Assembly: GCA_905220665.1 (NCBI GenBank)
Contig: CAJNAR010000168.1
Location: forward strand, 496,001-560,000
Length of the DNA stretch: 64,000 bases
Direction of reading: 5' to 3'
Origin: Albugo candida
Lineage: Eukaryota; Oomycota; Peronosporomycetes; Albuginales; Albuginaceae
Of this stretch, positions 13,065 through 23,885 are shown piece after piece. Every line of letters starts with the position of its first letter. Position 1 is the stretch's first letter. The notes under the pieces are model-generated. The model saw nothing but the letters and a program-made list of their open reading frames with translations. It was not told where the DNA came from and did not search any database. Made by a program: the position numbers and the translations under genes.

Positions 13065-13156
13065 AAGCCAAAGTGTCGGCACTCGTACTTAAGAAGCATT
13101 CTACAGTTTTTACAGTTGAATGTTGGTCATAGAATAGCGAGAACATTCGCGATCGG
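13065..13156. promoter_or_regulatory. 92-bp shared divergent promoter
   Basis: This is the only sequence separating the divergent start codons of riboflavin kinase and the ZNF598-like ligase. No canonical box was recognised. Confidence 0.4.
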
Positions 13157-15365
13157 ATGGCAGCTCCAACATCTTTGATGCTGAACGCGGTACCAAAGCA
13201 GCAACAGGATAATCACATAGTGCAAAACGGGCGACAGAATAATCCCTTTGTTTCGCAACAATACATCGGAAGTGAAGATTGTAATACGGAGACTGACGGC
13301 CAAGCAGCGTCATCACGTGATGCGCCTCGGAATGGTCCGATGCAAAATAGAAGAAAAGTTTACCGGCCAATACAAAAGAACGATCGTAAAAAACCTGCTC
13401 AAGCTTTCGAACAGTCCGATAGCACAAGTGGTAACGGGAGGTCGAAGAAAACGAAGAAGCCACCGTTGAAGCCGAAGCGGCAACAAAACCAAGTCGACGA
13501 CGGTACAAAGGGCACTACTAACGCACAAAGATCTATTAAAGCATCAACAGTAGAAGAACGGGCAAAAGCGAGAGAGTATTGTGTTGTATGCACGGACGAA
13601 ATTAAATTTCACGCAGTGGGTGAATGTAATCATCATGGAATTTGCAGTAAATGTTTCATGAGGATGAGGTGGGTTTTGAAGGATCGCTCCTGTCCAATTT
13701 GTAAGACGGTTTTGTCAAAGATGATTGTATCTCGAGAAGTACGATCATTCCAGAGTTTTTCGACTTGGGGGGAGGAAATTCTTGGTGCTGGCAATGCTGT
13801 CGATGCCGAAACTGATATGATATTTGTAAATTGTCGCTCACACTATCAAAAATTAAGACGTTTACGAGAACTCCACTGTCGTTTGCGAAGCTGCGATTCT
13901 TCTTCTCAAACATATCTAAATATTGATCAACTCAATCAACACATGAAAGAGGCACATAACTTGATGTTTTGTCAGCTTTGCTTGACGCATGAGACTCGGT
14001 TCATTCAGGAGTGTCCCGTTTATACCAAAGCTAAACTAGCTGCACACAGCTCAGGGCGGAATGGTAGAACCAAATCGGTCCAAAATAAACGGAAAGAACT
14101 GCATCCAATGTGTCAGTTCTGCAAAAGACGTCAATATTGTGACGTACAATTATTTCAACACCTTGAAAAAGAACATTACAAGTGCCATTTATGCAAGTCA
14201 AGTGACCAGTATTATCGAGACTAGTGAGTGTGCTTATATTTTCTCATGCAAGCTCGACATAATATTTCTCTCTACTTATAGCACCACCTTAGAGAACCAC
14301 TTTAGGAGTCAGCATTATCTGTGCGAGGATACCAAATGGTAAGGTGATTCCCAATGCTTTATTTATCCATGCGCCTCACTATTGTATCAGCCTGGCTAGC
14401 CGATTTGTAGTGTTTGAAAACCAGGTCGAATACCATGCTCATATGGCACAAACTCATGGTGTACGCAATCCGAAAGTCATGCTGGAATTTCACGTTGCTA
14501 GAAACGTGGGACACCCTCAAGCATCGAATCACGCCTCTCCACCTGAAATGTGGGCACCTCATGAAGGTGAAAGAGGCCAACAGATAGAATTTGCGATGGC
14601 CGAGCTGGAGGAATCGTTCCCATTATTACCAACTCCTTCAACAAATGCTCCTAATTTAGGCTCAATTCAAAGATCCTTCTCCGTATCTACTACGCCTATT
14701 CGAAATAGAAAGGATCGCGAGAAGAATATGATGGATCTGGTTACAACCAGGCAAGGGCAAATTGCCCGAAATCGAAGACTCGCTCAAGCATTTGGATTAT
14801 CTGGACCAGGAATCAATGACGAAGAATTTACATTAGAATTGATTGCCCCTGCGTACCCGCAAGATTTGGTCAACTGGGCAAAGGCCAACACTGGATACCT
14901 CTCAACGATTGAAAGACGTCTGGAACGTTTGGTAAAGGAAGCGAGATGCTTCAACGTTAGTTTGAAGCCTATGCCTTCAGAAGAAGTGAGTGTTGTAGAG
15001 AACGTTGCACTTGACACTCATTCACTCTGACGTAGCGTGCATATATGCATGAATTGGCTACTATCTATGGAGTTAGCTCAGAATCTACCGGACAAGACCC
15101 ATATCGAAGAGTAGTCTTTTACAAAAGGGATGCCTCAAAAGTGCCGATAATTACCGTTTCGACGCATTTGCACGCGTTACACCGCGAGGCTGTTCGTGCG
15201 AAACAACAAGTAAACCAGTCACGAAGCGTAACTGAACAACGTCACGATAATCTCGGAGAAAATCGTGGCTGGGAACGCCTTCCTCATGAAGAACAGAATA
15301 CCACAATCGATGCGTGGAGTGACGATGAAGAAAAGGGAGAGGAAGTTTGCACCGATGATTCCTAA
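13157..15365 (+). CDS. ZNF598/Hel2-like RING E3 ubiquitin ligase
   Basis: Family members ubiquitinate 40S ribosomal proteins on collided ribosomes, starting ribosome-associated quality control. Four exons (13157-14223, 14282-14338, 14391-14985, 15036-15365) splice to 682 aa. The order matches the family. First comes a basic, low-complexity N-terminus, then a RING finger (CVVCTDEIKFHAVGEC.H..C..C...CPICK, about residues 140-185). A zinc-finger array of C2H2 type follows (FCQLC..H, MCQFC..., YKCHLC, HYLCEDTKC, HMAQTHG). Exon 4 gives YMHELATIYGVSSES, resembling the R3H-like segment near the family C-terminus. The intron 3 junction restores this motif in frame, which supports the model. The end is taken at the first stop in exon 4; a further small exon is possible. 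Confidence 0.9.
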
Positions 15366-16029
15366 AGGCGGAAGGTCCCATGGTTGTCAGAATTGGATCG
15401 AACCAAACTACACAGAAGAAAATGAGCATTTGGCAGCACGCTGCAGAAACGCTTCTGCGTCAACCAAGCCCCAGATGTGGTGGCTGGGCGGCTTGGTGAT
15501 TGCTTCAATTCCATCTCAGATTATAGATGCAGATATCCAATAATTCAACAAACCCTGAAGCGAAAATAGAACAGAAGTATGGAACGAGTTGAGTCTTTTT
15601 CGCTTCTCTTTTGACCTCCAAAGTCGAATCATGCTGTACAATGTCATACAAAGCGGACCCGTACTAGTGACGGCTCAAAACTCAATCGATATAATGGCAA
15701 GCGCTAAAGAGCCGACACATTATCGCCTACTTTGTAAATTATAGAGCTGCCAACGACTTTGTATGGTGGGGATGGTGCCAATGTGAAGACTCGTATTACC
15801 ACATTGACACTTTCTGTGGTTCACACAGCATACGGTTTGAACAAAACGTGCAATCCGGATGGCCAACAAAATCGTGGTAAGTTGTGACAATAGAAAAGTT
15901 GGTAGGTGGCCTGCGTGATGTTTGAGAAAATGACTTTGAGCAGCTGCAAATATGTGCATACAATCATAATATATCTGATTCTTCAACTACCTACTTATCT
16001 CATCATTACTCCTGACCGTGTAAATATCA
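15366..16029. other. intergenic, nothing recognised
   Basis: A frame at 15265-15543 overlaps the end of the ligase gene in another phase and shows no domain. No RNA gene was recognised. Confidence 0.4.
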
Positions 16030-16190
16030 CCTAAGTTTGGATTCAAACCTAGGGAGGTAGATAGTTTCCAAGCTTTTTTGCTTTGGGGAAGGGCTCGATC
16101 ACTCCCCACACTGCCGGGAAACGAACCAACGACCTCGAGTAGGGAATCTGCTTGATCAACGACTGAGCTGGATTATAAAATGGGCGAGGA
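16030..16190 (-). repeat. possible tRNA-derived SINE remnant
   Basis: Read on the minus strand, an A-box-like AGCTCAGTCG is followed about 40 nt later by a B-box-like GGTTCGTTTCC. These are RNA polymerase III internal promoter boxes, each with about one mismatch. The arms do not fold into a convincing cloverleaf, so this is not a functional tRNA. A 24-nt near-palindrome (16030-16053) lies further along. Speculative. Confidence 0.3.
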
Positions 16191-16214
16191 TTTCTTTTTG
16201 TAATATTCACAACC

Positions 16215-18135
16215 TGTCCTCAAACTTCATTTTTGCCAGAAGAAAATGCAACACTTCACTTCTCCAAACAAGATGGTGATACAAAGTTGATCGCTAGTCC
16301 ACTCCAGCGTGAATGCTAAGGGCTCCTCAATTATTTCAACGTGAAACAATATCTCAGCACTCACGGTGAATGTCAATGGAATCCATCAAAATGGTCATCT
16401 TGTTATCGACCTCGTCCTATCTCGACAGTCCATTTGTCGTGTTCAAGACACAGACTTCCACGATAACAGCCAAATGGAATCGATCCAGGTTTTATTACAT
16501 TCAAAAATGCATCACAAAATGTTTCTCAATGATCACTACAGTGCTTTTCTACTTTTAACTCAAAATCGCAGTGGCGGTGTGATGAGAATCCTTCGTTCGG
16601 ACTTTCCCGGTTACACAGCAGCTGAAAAACTCACCGAACGAAGTATTCGTAATCGCTATTTGGTTTTGCGTCTTCTCATTCACGATGTACCAGTGTATAT
16701 TAACAATTTATATGCACGGGTCAAGGCCGAGGAAAGAGTCATTTTTTATGAGTTATTGCTCCCAAACACTTTCGAATCGACCGCGACACATCTCGTATTT
16801 GGTATTAGAGCACACCACCCGATCCAGCTATCGATGCTTCAAGGGTACCAATTCGAAAATTCGACACGAAGCAAGTCGATTATGCGAAACTATTCCAAAC
16901 ACGCAATATTGCGTGTTTGGAATAGTTTCGCATCTGGGTGCGGTAGACGCTTGGCGAATCCAACATCCGACCAAAAACTTATCTACAGGACCATTACCAC
17001 GCAAGAATCGACTAGATTACATCTGCATGTCGGAAAAGCTTCACAATATGGCATACAAAACCTCTGAGTATTCCTGTCCACAACATGCGGGAGATCATTT
17101 GACCAAAAAAGTAACTTTTGCAAATCCAACTCAATCCACAGGCGACGATATTGAAAATGTTCATTACCAGCATTTGAATATATCCTAGTTGTCGAAGCAT
17201 TAAGTTGCAGTTGCGGACAACTTCATGTCCCGGGAAGATATGGGAAAGGAGGAGGACGAAAACCAAGAAGAAGCTTTCAGGAATTAGGAAGAAGATTGCA
17301 CAGGATAGCCTACGTGATGTCGAGTCTAGCCAGCATCTTTTGGAATCCCTAGCAGCTCGGTTTCGCACTCAGGACACCAATCAGTCACGGCATTCTTACG
17401 AATCGAGTCTCGAACAATTCAGAGGTTCGGTCGAAGGCAATTCCAGATACAACCAAGACGAGAGCTTCGACTATCAGGTGAAGCATATTGAGAACTATCT
17501 CACTCATTTTTTCGCCCTCCGGATAGTTCTTGTCGTCGCGTGCCGATCGAATATGTCATCAAAAAATGTGGCACCCTGACATCGAGCCCGAGGGAAAGTG
17601 TTGACGAATCTAGGGATCATTGAAGTGATGTCATGAAATATCTATATAGCCCCGAGACCGACTCAGCTGATACATGCGAAGGAAAGCAAAAAAAGCTAGT
17701 GCATTCGATTCAAGTTTCCCTTCTATCCGAAAAGCAAGACCGTCTCTCATAGCGCTTAAGTAAGACAAAGATGGCAGAAGCGATCAAGCGCATGCAAAGT
17801 GGTTCTTCTCCAGGCATGGATGGACTACCAGCTGCATTTTATCAGCTTGATCCGGAAATGCTTGTCGAGTGTCTGGAGGATCGTGTTCGAATATTAGCTG
17901 GAAAGAGGTATCTTACTTCGATCGCAACGTCACTCGGCAATAACATTATTGTACAAAAAAGGATCACGAGGTGATCCTAGCAACAATCGACCGATCTCAA
18001 TGCTTTGCGTTGATGTGTAAGTAATTTCAAAAGTGTTGGCGTATGGATTTGCAACGGTTTTGCCAAAATTGATCCATCAAGATCAAACAGCATTTTTGCG
18101 AGGAAGGTCGATGCATCACCATATCCTACATCTCA
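16215..18135 (+). mobile_element. truncated L1-like LINE (copy A)
   Basis: It begins near the end of ORF1 and the start of ORF2, with the conserved junction TGAATGCTAA. It covers the APE endonuclease (NRSGGVM, SIRNRYLVLRLLIHD) and the start of the reverse transcriptase (SPGMDGLPAAFYQLDPE, then NNRPIS). It stops at RGRSMHHH where minus-strand copia sequence begins. Many stops and frameshifts are present. It is clearly more diverged than copies B and C, so it is an older insertion. At the endonuclease/RT linker its frame is continuous (about 17205-17500), unlike B and C. Confidence 0.85.
16882..16933. repeat. 52-bp perfect palindrome inside LINE copy A
   Basis: Two 26-bp arms meet with no spacer and are exact reverse complements; the centre is CGCAATATTGCG. 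The other LINE copies have a single arm-like sequence here (GCGTGTTTGGAAT) and no palindrome. This copy therefore has a local inverted duplication that replaced normal endonuclease coding sequence. Confidence 0.95.
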
Positions 18136-19265
18136 TCAGAAATAATACGGCAATTTACTTCCAAAAATCATGCATCGAGCCGTATACAAAATAATCCTGT
18201 GCATGCATTCTAATTTCCCATTCGACGCTTGATTATTTGATTCAGACTTTCCGCGCGACCCCATTTCTCTTGCAAAACAAATTGACATTCCGACACTCAC
18301 CGCCACCGTCCGTGCGTAACATAAGAACGCGACAGTCGAATTTTTTTCCAAAGAAATCCAGAATATGCTCGAATTTCCGGGCAGCTGCATCCTTGGTCCT
18401 AGCCAGGAACACACGGCAATAATTCGACTTATGTTCGACAAGATTGACCAATTATCGATTTCCAAATCGATCCTTTGGGGTCATAGGACCCTTTAAATTG
18501 CTGCATATCACCCCTCCGACTCTGTAGATAGGTAAATTTTCCTGGGCGCAAGTCAGAAACTTCTCACGTATTTTATCGCTCAATTTGATACCGAATCTTG
18601 GATTCTTCGCCATACGACGATGAAACAGCATGAGCGTACCTACATGTAAGTTCGTATCTGGATCGGCAGTCGTCTATTCGTTGACAACTGCCATGATCAC
18701 ATCAATTGGCTCTTCGTCACAACGGCTTTGACTTAGTTTGCACTTCAAGCACGTGATTGTTCATTTGGACGTAAGAAAGACTGTGCCAGTCTTGGAATCC
18801 ACCAGTGACCGACGACCGTCTGCATACATGAAATTGAAACCCTTGTTATCCAGCTTTCCATATGAGATAATGTTTCTCATTACTAACGGTGCGAGGTGAA
18901 CGTCAGTCAAGCGCACTGTGCAAGGTCCACCAGCGGCCGTCAACTGGAGAAGCACGGACCCGACCTTCGTCACACATAGCGATTGTTCATCTGGAAGCAA
19001 GCACTTGCTGTCACAATTGCGGGAACTTTCAAGCATTCTCTCATCACACAAAAGGTGTCAACTAAACCGCTGTCAAAAAACCATCGATTTTGAATTATCT
19101 CTGTGTCATTGACTACTGCGATAGTAATATGTACGCCACGTCCATTTCCACCTCCCCTGTTCTTCTTACCACGGCAGTCTGCCGCGATATGTCCAGCTTT
19201 GTTACAGTTGTAGCACGTCCGAGTCTCACGTCTTGGCTGCAAATTCCCAACATGTGGCACAACGG
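18136..19265 (-). mobile_element. Ty1/copia fragment (gag zinc knuckle to integrase), copia-2
   Basis: On the minus strand there is a CCHC knuckle (CYNCNKAGHIAADC, about 19200). A protease-region stretch follows (FFDSGLVDTFCV, where DSGxxxHM is expected). Then come a segment ending GKLDNKGFNFMYADG and an integrase fragment with LRTDGGGECRN (about 18290) that ends at KLPYYF. RT and RNase H are missing because LINE copy A abuts at 18135. Frameshifts separate the pieces. It differs in sequence from the neighbouring copia-1, so it is a separate element joined to that element's 3' end without a visible LTR. Confidence 0.8.
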
Positions 19266-22200
19266 CCTACCCAGTAGCCTTGGCGCCACGCAGCAGGCCC
19301 GAGATTTTTGTCGTTGGTAGTGCCTTCGTCAACACATCCACCATCATATCATCAGACTTGACAAAGCTTGCCTGCACGACCTTAGCTTGAGCGTAATGGC
19401 AGATAGAATTTGAAAGGAATGTCGACATATTTCGCGCTCGCGGTACTCTTCTCACTTTCCACTTCCTGATCGCCGCTTGATTAATCCATTAACATGGGCA
19501 CGACTCAACAACTTATATGTCCAGTTCGCCAACGATTCAATTCAGCACTAGAAGATCACGAATAGTATGCGACGCAGCGATGAACTCTGCTTCCATTGTG
19601 CTACGCGAAACACCAGTCTGCTTCTTGCACGTCCAAGATACTACTACACCCTCCATCGTCAGCACGTATTCCTAAACCTGAATTTCTATCCAGCTTGTCC
19701 GCGGCAAAGTCCGCGTCGCTCCAGCTTTCGATCTTGATGAGGTCCTGTGGTTGACTTGCACTGTTGACACATAACTTCTGCGACCTTGTCTCCTTAGATA
19801 TCACGCACTTCTCATGAACATTTTCCAATTTCTCATCTTCAGTTTGTGAGTCTGCCTTGTTGCGCGGTGCACTGCAAAACAGATATCAGGGCGAGTGCAT
19901 CTTTCTTGGTAGACTCCCAACGAGGGACTGAAACGCCTTGATGCTTGCTAGTTCGCCTTCAATGAAGCAACCAACAATTCTGACCCTTGCGTTTCCTCTT
20001 TATTTTTTTTGGCATTCTTCGCCAATTGGAGTTCGAGCTCCGTTCCAAACATGATTCTGTAACAGCAAGTCGATCGTCACTTCTTGACCAGCACATAAGC
20101 AGCCTCAGAGCCCAACATTATACGTAAGTCCAAAAACTTGTTCACTGAACCCAAATCTTTTGTGCGAGCGACACCATGCTGTCGAAAATTCGTTCAACGA
20201 CATCAGTCGAAGTCCCAGTGACCAAAACGTCGTCGACGTACACTCCAACAACCGTGAAATTTCTATCCGTATCTTTAATATACAGACACATGTCTGTTGT
20301 ACAATACACTGCTCGAAACCCAGATTCACCAACTTCGAGTGAAATAGATTGCTTCATAGCCTTCCAGCCTACTTCAGGCCATATAGCGACACTTTAAAGC
20401 AATATCTTTTCTATGCTTAACTCCATGTTGCTTCAAGATATCTTGGCCTATTTGCATTCCGCTTGGCACTCTCATGTATATGTCAACACTTTTTCATTTT
20501 TTGTCTTGACACATGCATTTGGTACGTCACCATGACGTGCCAGCACGTTTCATCAAATAGAGAGTACCCAGATTAGCTTCACGGTACCAAGTTCTATTAC
20601 TGCATCAAAAGTCAAAGTGCAATCGATTCCAAAGAGTATTTCATTGCCACTTGCAACGATTCTTGCCTTATATTCCTCCCCATCTTCATCAGCATCTGTC
20701 TCCGTCTTAAGAACCCACTCGTAGTGAAGAACGTATGAGTCTCTAGGTGGAACTAACACTCTTCACAAACCATCTAAATCCAAAGCGTTCAGCACTTCGT
20801 TTAGGCTACGAATCACTTATATTTGTTAGTTCTTTTCACAGCCTCACCGTAGTTTCTTGGATCTGGTTCTCTGATAGTGTTGACAACTCCTTGAAGTCTA
20901 ATAATGTTACCTTTATCACTTGGCTTATCGAATTCATCGCGTCTTGACCGTGTCAGGTGTCGGTCACGTATCCATCCGGAAGATCGGCCTTCCGTTGGGC
21001 GCTGCCATGCCATCAAACGCCTCCTGACCTTCAGTACCATGCAATCTTTTACCAATTCATTGTATTGAATGTAGGTCAGGGTTTCAACATACCGAACATG
21101 CTGAGTTACACTACTACACGCTCCTTTGGTATGTAGGACCGATATGCGTTCATCTCATCGTCCATTCCGATAATGATTGCCGCTTTCCCACGCACACCCA
21201 AAGATTTGTTCTTAATCTTCAGGTGCACCGTGAATGGGGAGCCAAAGACCACAATGTAACCTAAGATCGTCGTTTCTTGGTCAGCATCTCAATTGGGAAG
21301 ATGCCACCTTCATTTGGCCTCGGTGGGACTTCGATTTAGGATGTAGGCTGCATGTTCAGCCACCTCGTCCAAAAACTTCAAGGGTAGCCCACTTGCAAAC
21401 ACCATACTTCGCACCATGTTCATGATAATGCGATGGATTCTTTCAGCTTTGCCATTACTTTCCTGGTTGCTTCTTTCACTTACTTGTCGTATGACACCAA
21501 GTTTCTTGCAAAACACGTCCAGAGGTTTGTATTCGCCTCCACCGTCTGTACGTAGAACGTTCATACGGTAACTGAACCACTTTCGAAATAGACCAAGAAG
21601 TGCCTGAACTTCATCGCAGCAACATCCTTAATCTTAGCGAGGAACACTCGGCAATAGGTTGACCGATGATCGATCAAGTTTTTCAAATACTTATTGCCTA
21701 GTCACATGGCCCTTTAAGGTCGAAACAGATGGCGCCAGAGATCATATAGAAGGGTGAATCCAGCCCGCTGTCTTTGCGTGACTGTATGTTCTTCGTCTGC
21801 TTGTCTTGTGCGCATGCCAAGCAGTTGATACGCCTTATATCGGTCAGTTTGACACCAGAGGCAGGATCGCGGGACATCCTGATGATTGTGTCATATCACA
21901 GATGACCCAAACGACGATGGAACTGTAACAAGCTTCCATGCTGGAAACCCATGTTATGTTCATGTTCATCACCATTCACGATTGTCATAACCGCCTCCTT
22001 TGGTGAACCAAATGCACAAAAATTGTCAGTGGAAATAGCATCGTAAACCAAAACAATTAAAACATCATTGCTACGATCAATGTCCATGATGGGTGTACCA
22101 CCACGATTAGAGACCATAACACGCCTCCCTTCCTTTCCAAGTTATCGAAGGAAATGATGTTACACCCCAAAGGGATGCGTATTGAACATCGATAAGTCGG

Positions 22201-23032
22201 ATGGTCTTTACAATACCAAGTGCCTTGACCCGGATCATCACACTTCCTTGTTTGGTGATTATTTGGGGTACCCCATCCGAATCCGCGGTAAAACATTCAT
22301 TTCGTCATTCGACCGGATCGTCGAGCAGACTCAAGTCATTGACCAAATGTCGTCCTGAGCCGCTGTCCAATACTAAGTTGCTGGTTAGGCTGGACCTTCC
22401 ATCTCTAGCAGCTAAAATGAAATCTTCATCTTGTCGTTTCTTGCCTTTGTTCGGGAAAACTGCATTGAGGTGACCAGTGTTCCCCCATTAATAGCACCTT
22501 CTTGTTCAGGACGTTTCTTGATCTGTTCAAACTTCCTGATTTCCTTCGTCGGCTCGAGGACGTTTAACACGTCTCTAGCGAAACATTGGACTCGAAGGCC
22601 GAACTCAGTAGATTGTGCAAATTGGGCGATACCTTCAGCCTGTCGCACAAAGTCAACTCTGTTCAGGTCCAAACAGGACAACATCGTCGTGCGCATTGTT
22701 GCCCAAGACAAGGCTGTCCGCGCCTCCGCACGAGTCACAGACAGCTGTTAGATACAAGAAATCTTTCATCCAGATACGGTGCGATGCCTTAGGCGCAATA
22801 AACAACTGCAAAATCCGGGGAGGTGTTATCTTGGTAGAGAGTCAGGATCTTTGCATTGCATGCTACAAGGTTTGACTCTCAAACCACCAAGTTTCCACCT
22901 GCCGACGATAATTTTCTATGCCATGCCTGCAAGGTTTTGACCAAGAGCATCAACCTTGATGTTTTCAGGCCACACAAAACCACAGGAACGCTCGGAGAAG
23001 CCAACTTGTCGCAAAAATTCAATCCCCATTCA
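19266..23032 (-). mobile_element. Ty1/copia element copia-1, main part (gag end to RNase H)
   Basis: Read 23,017 to 19,270 on the minus strand, the copia order is complete but broken. The gag C-terminal part comes first. Protease follows (LVLDSGSGRHLVND, about 22,370), then GAG-pre-integrase (FHRRLGHL, about 21,900). Integrase is next (LRTDGGGEYKP and NQESNGKAERIHRIIMNMVR, 21,310-21,564). Reverse transcriptase follows (YEWVLKTETDADG-like start near 20,740 and catalytic YVDDVLVTG near 20,240). RNase H is last (SWSDADFAAD near 19,720 and VDVLTKALPT near 19,330). Stops and frameshifts throughout show it is dead. Its 5' part continues at 30,078 beyond LINE copy B, which inserted into its gag. No 3' LTR was recognised. 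Confidence 0.88.
23018..23032. repeat. target-site duplication, 3' flank of LINE B
   Basis: TTCAATCCCCATTCA, identical to the bases at 30078-30092 on the other side of LINE copy B. It marks the insertion site within copia-1 gag. Confidence 0.93.
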
Positions 23033-23199
23033 GTTGAAGGTGTCTATATTACTAGAATTAGACAAACTGACTTCTCTAGTTGCCTAGGCTATCTTAAATA
23101 ACATATATACATATAAAAACGTTTCGTGAAATACCTGTGAGAGGTGATAGAATGTCGTCTCGTTGATAATCTCGTATCGTAGTAGCCTCAGCAACCTTA

Positions 23200-23487
23200 G
23201 GTATTTCACCCATTTTATTGTTGCCATCCACCTGAGACGGTGGGTCAATCATATCACCAGTAGAACCTGGTCGTCGAGAATTAAAGTAGGTGGCCGACGA
23301 GACATTTGGCAAACGTTTGAGAAAAGAGGTATGCTCCAAAGTCTGGGGGTGATAAATTCTCCTGATCCTAGAACCTAACCAGAAGTGCTTGACTCCGCTG
23401 AGTCCTTGCGATGCCCGTTGACTTTCTGGTCTTCGAGGATTCAATTCTACACATCCTCTACGACAAGTCACCAAGCATGGCGAGCAT
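23200..23487 (-). repeat. 288-bp copia-derived block inside LINE B 3' region
   Basis: This block aligns without gaps to 30276-30563 in the copia-1 leader/gag start, differing at roughly eight positions by eye. LINE copy C has an unrelated 187-bp stretch (62627-62813) at the same place. Flanking LINE sequence (GAAGATCA before it, AAGGTTGCTGAGG after it) is shared by B and C. Confidence 0.9.
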
Positions 23488-23885
23488 TGATCTTCGACTT
23501 CTGAAAAATCCACCAAATGATCCTTGCGTTGCGAGTTGATCCAGTACCTTTGCAAGCCGAATGCGTTCCTCGTGGTGGTAACACTGTCTTCGAAAGTACC
23601 GAACGTGCGCACTAAACGTGGTGTAGATCACGGAAAGTGCTGGAACTGTCGGAGTTGCTGATCGATGATCGAACAAACGACGATTCCGATCTGTCCAGAA
23701 GAAGTGCAGTGTCACCGCTTGCAATGCAAGCCACAAATCCGATATAATTGCTAAATATTCTTTCCAATCCGACCGTAGTGTTGGTACGATTGCACATGCA
23801 ATATGCGTCCAACGTGGTCGAGAGGAGAAAAACTGATCCCAACTAGGAAGTAACTCCCTCGATAACTGTTCCGTGTGGTCGCACT

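Noticed and set aside
16100..16190. Functional tRNA on the minus strand
   Set aside because: The acceptor and T stems do not pair, so at most a tRNA-derived repeat.
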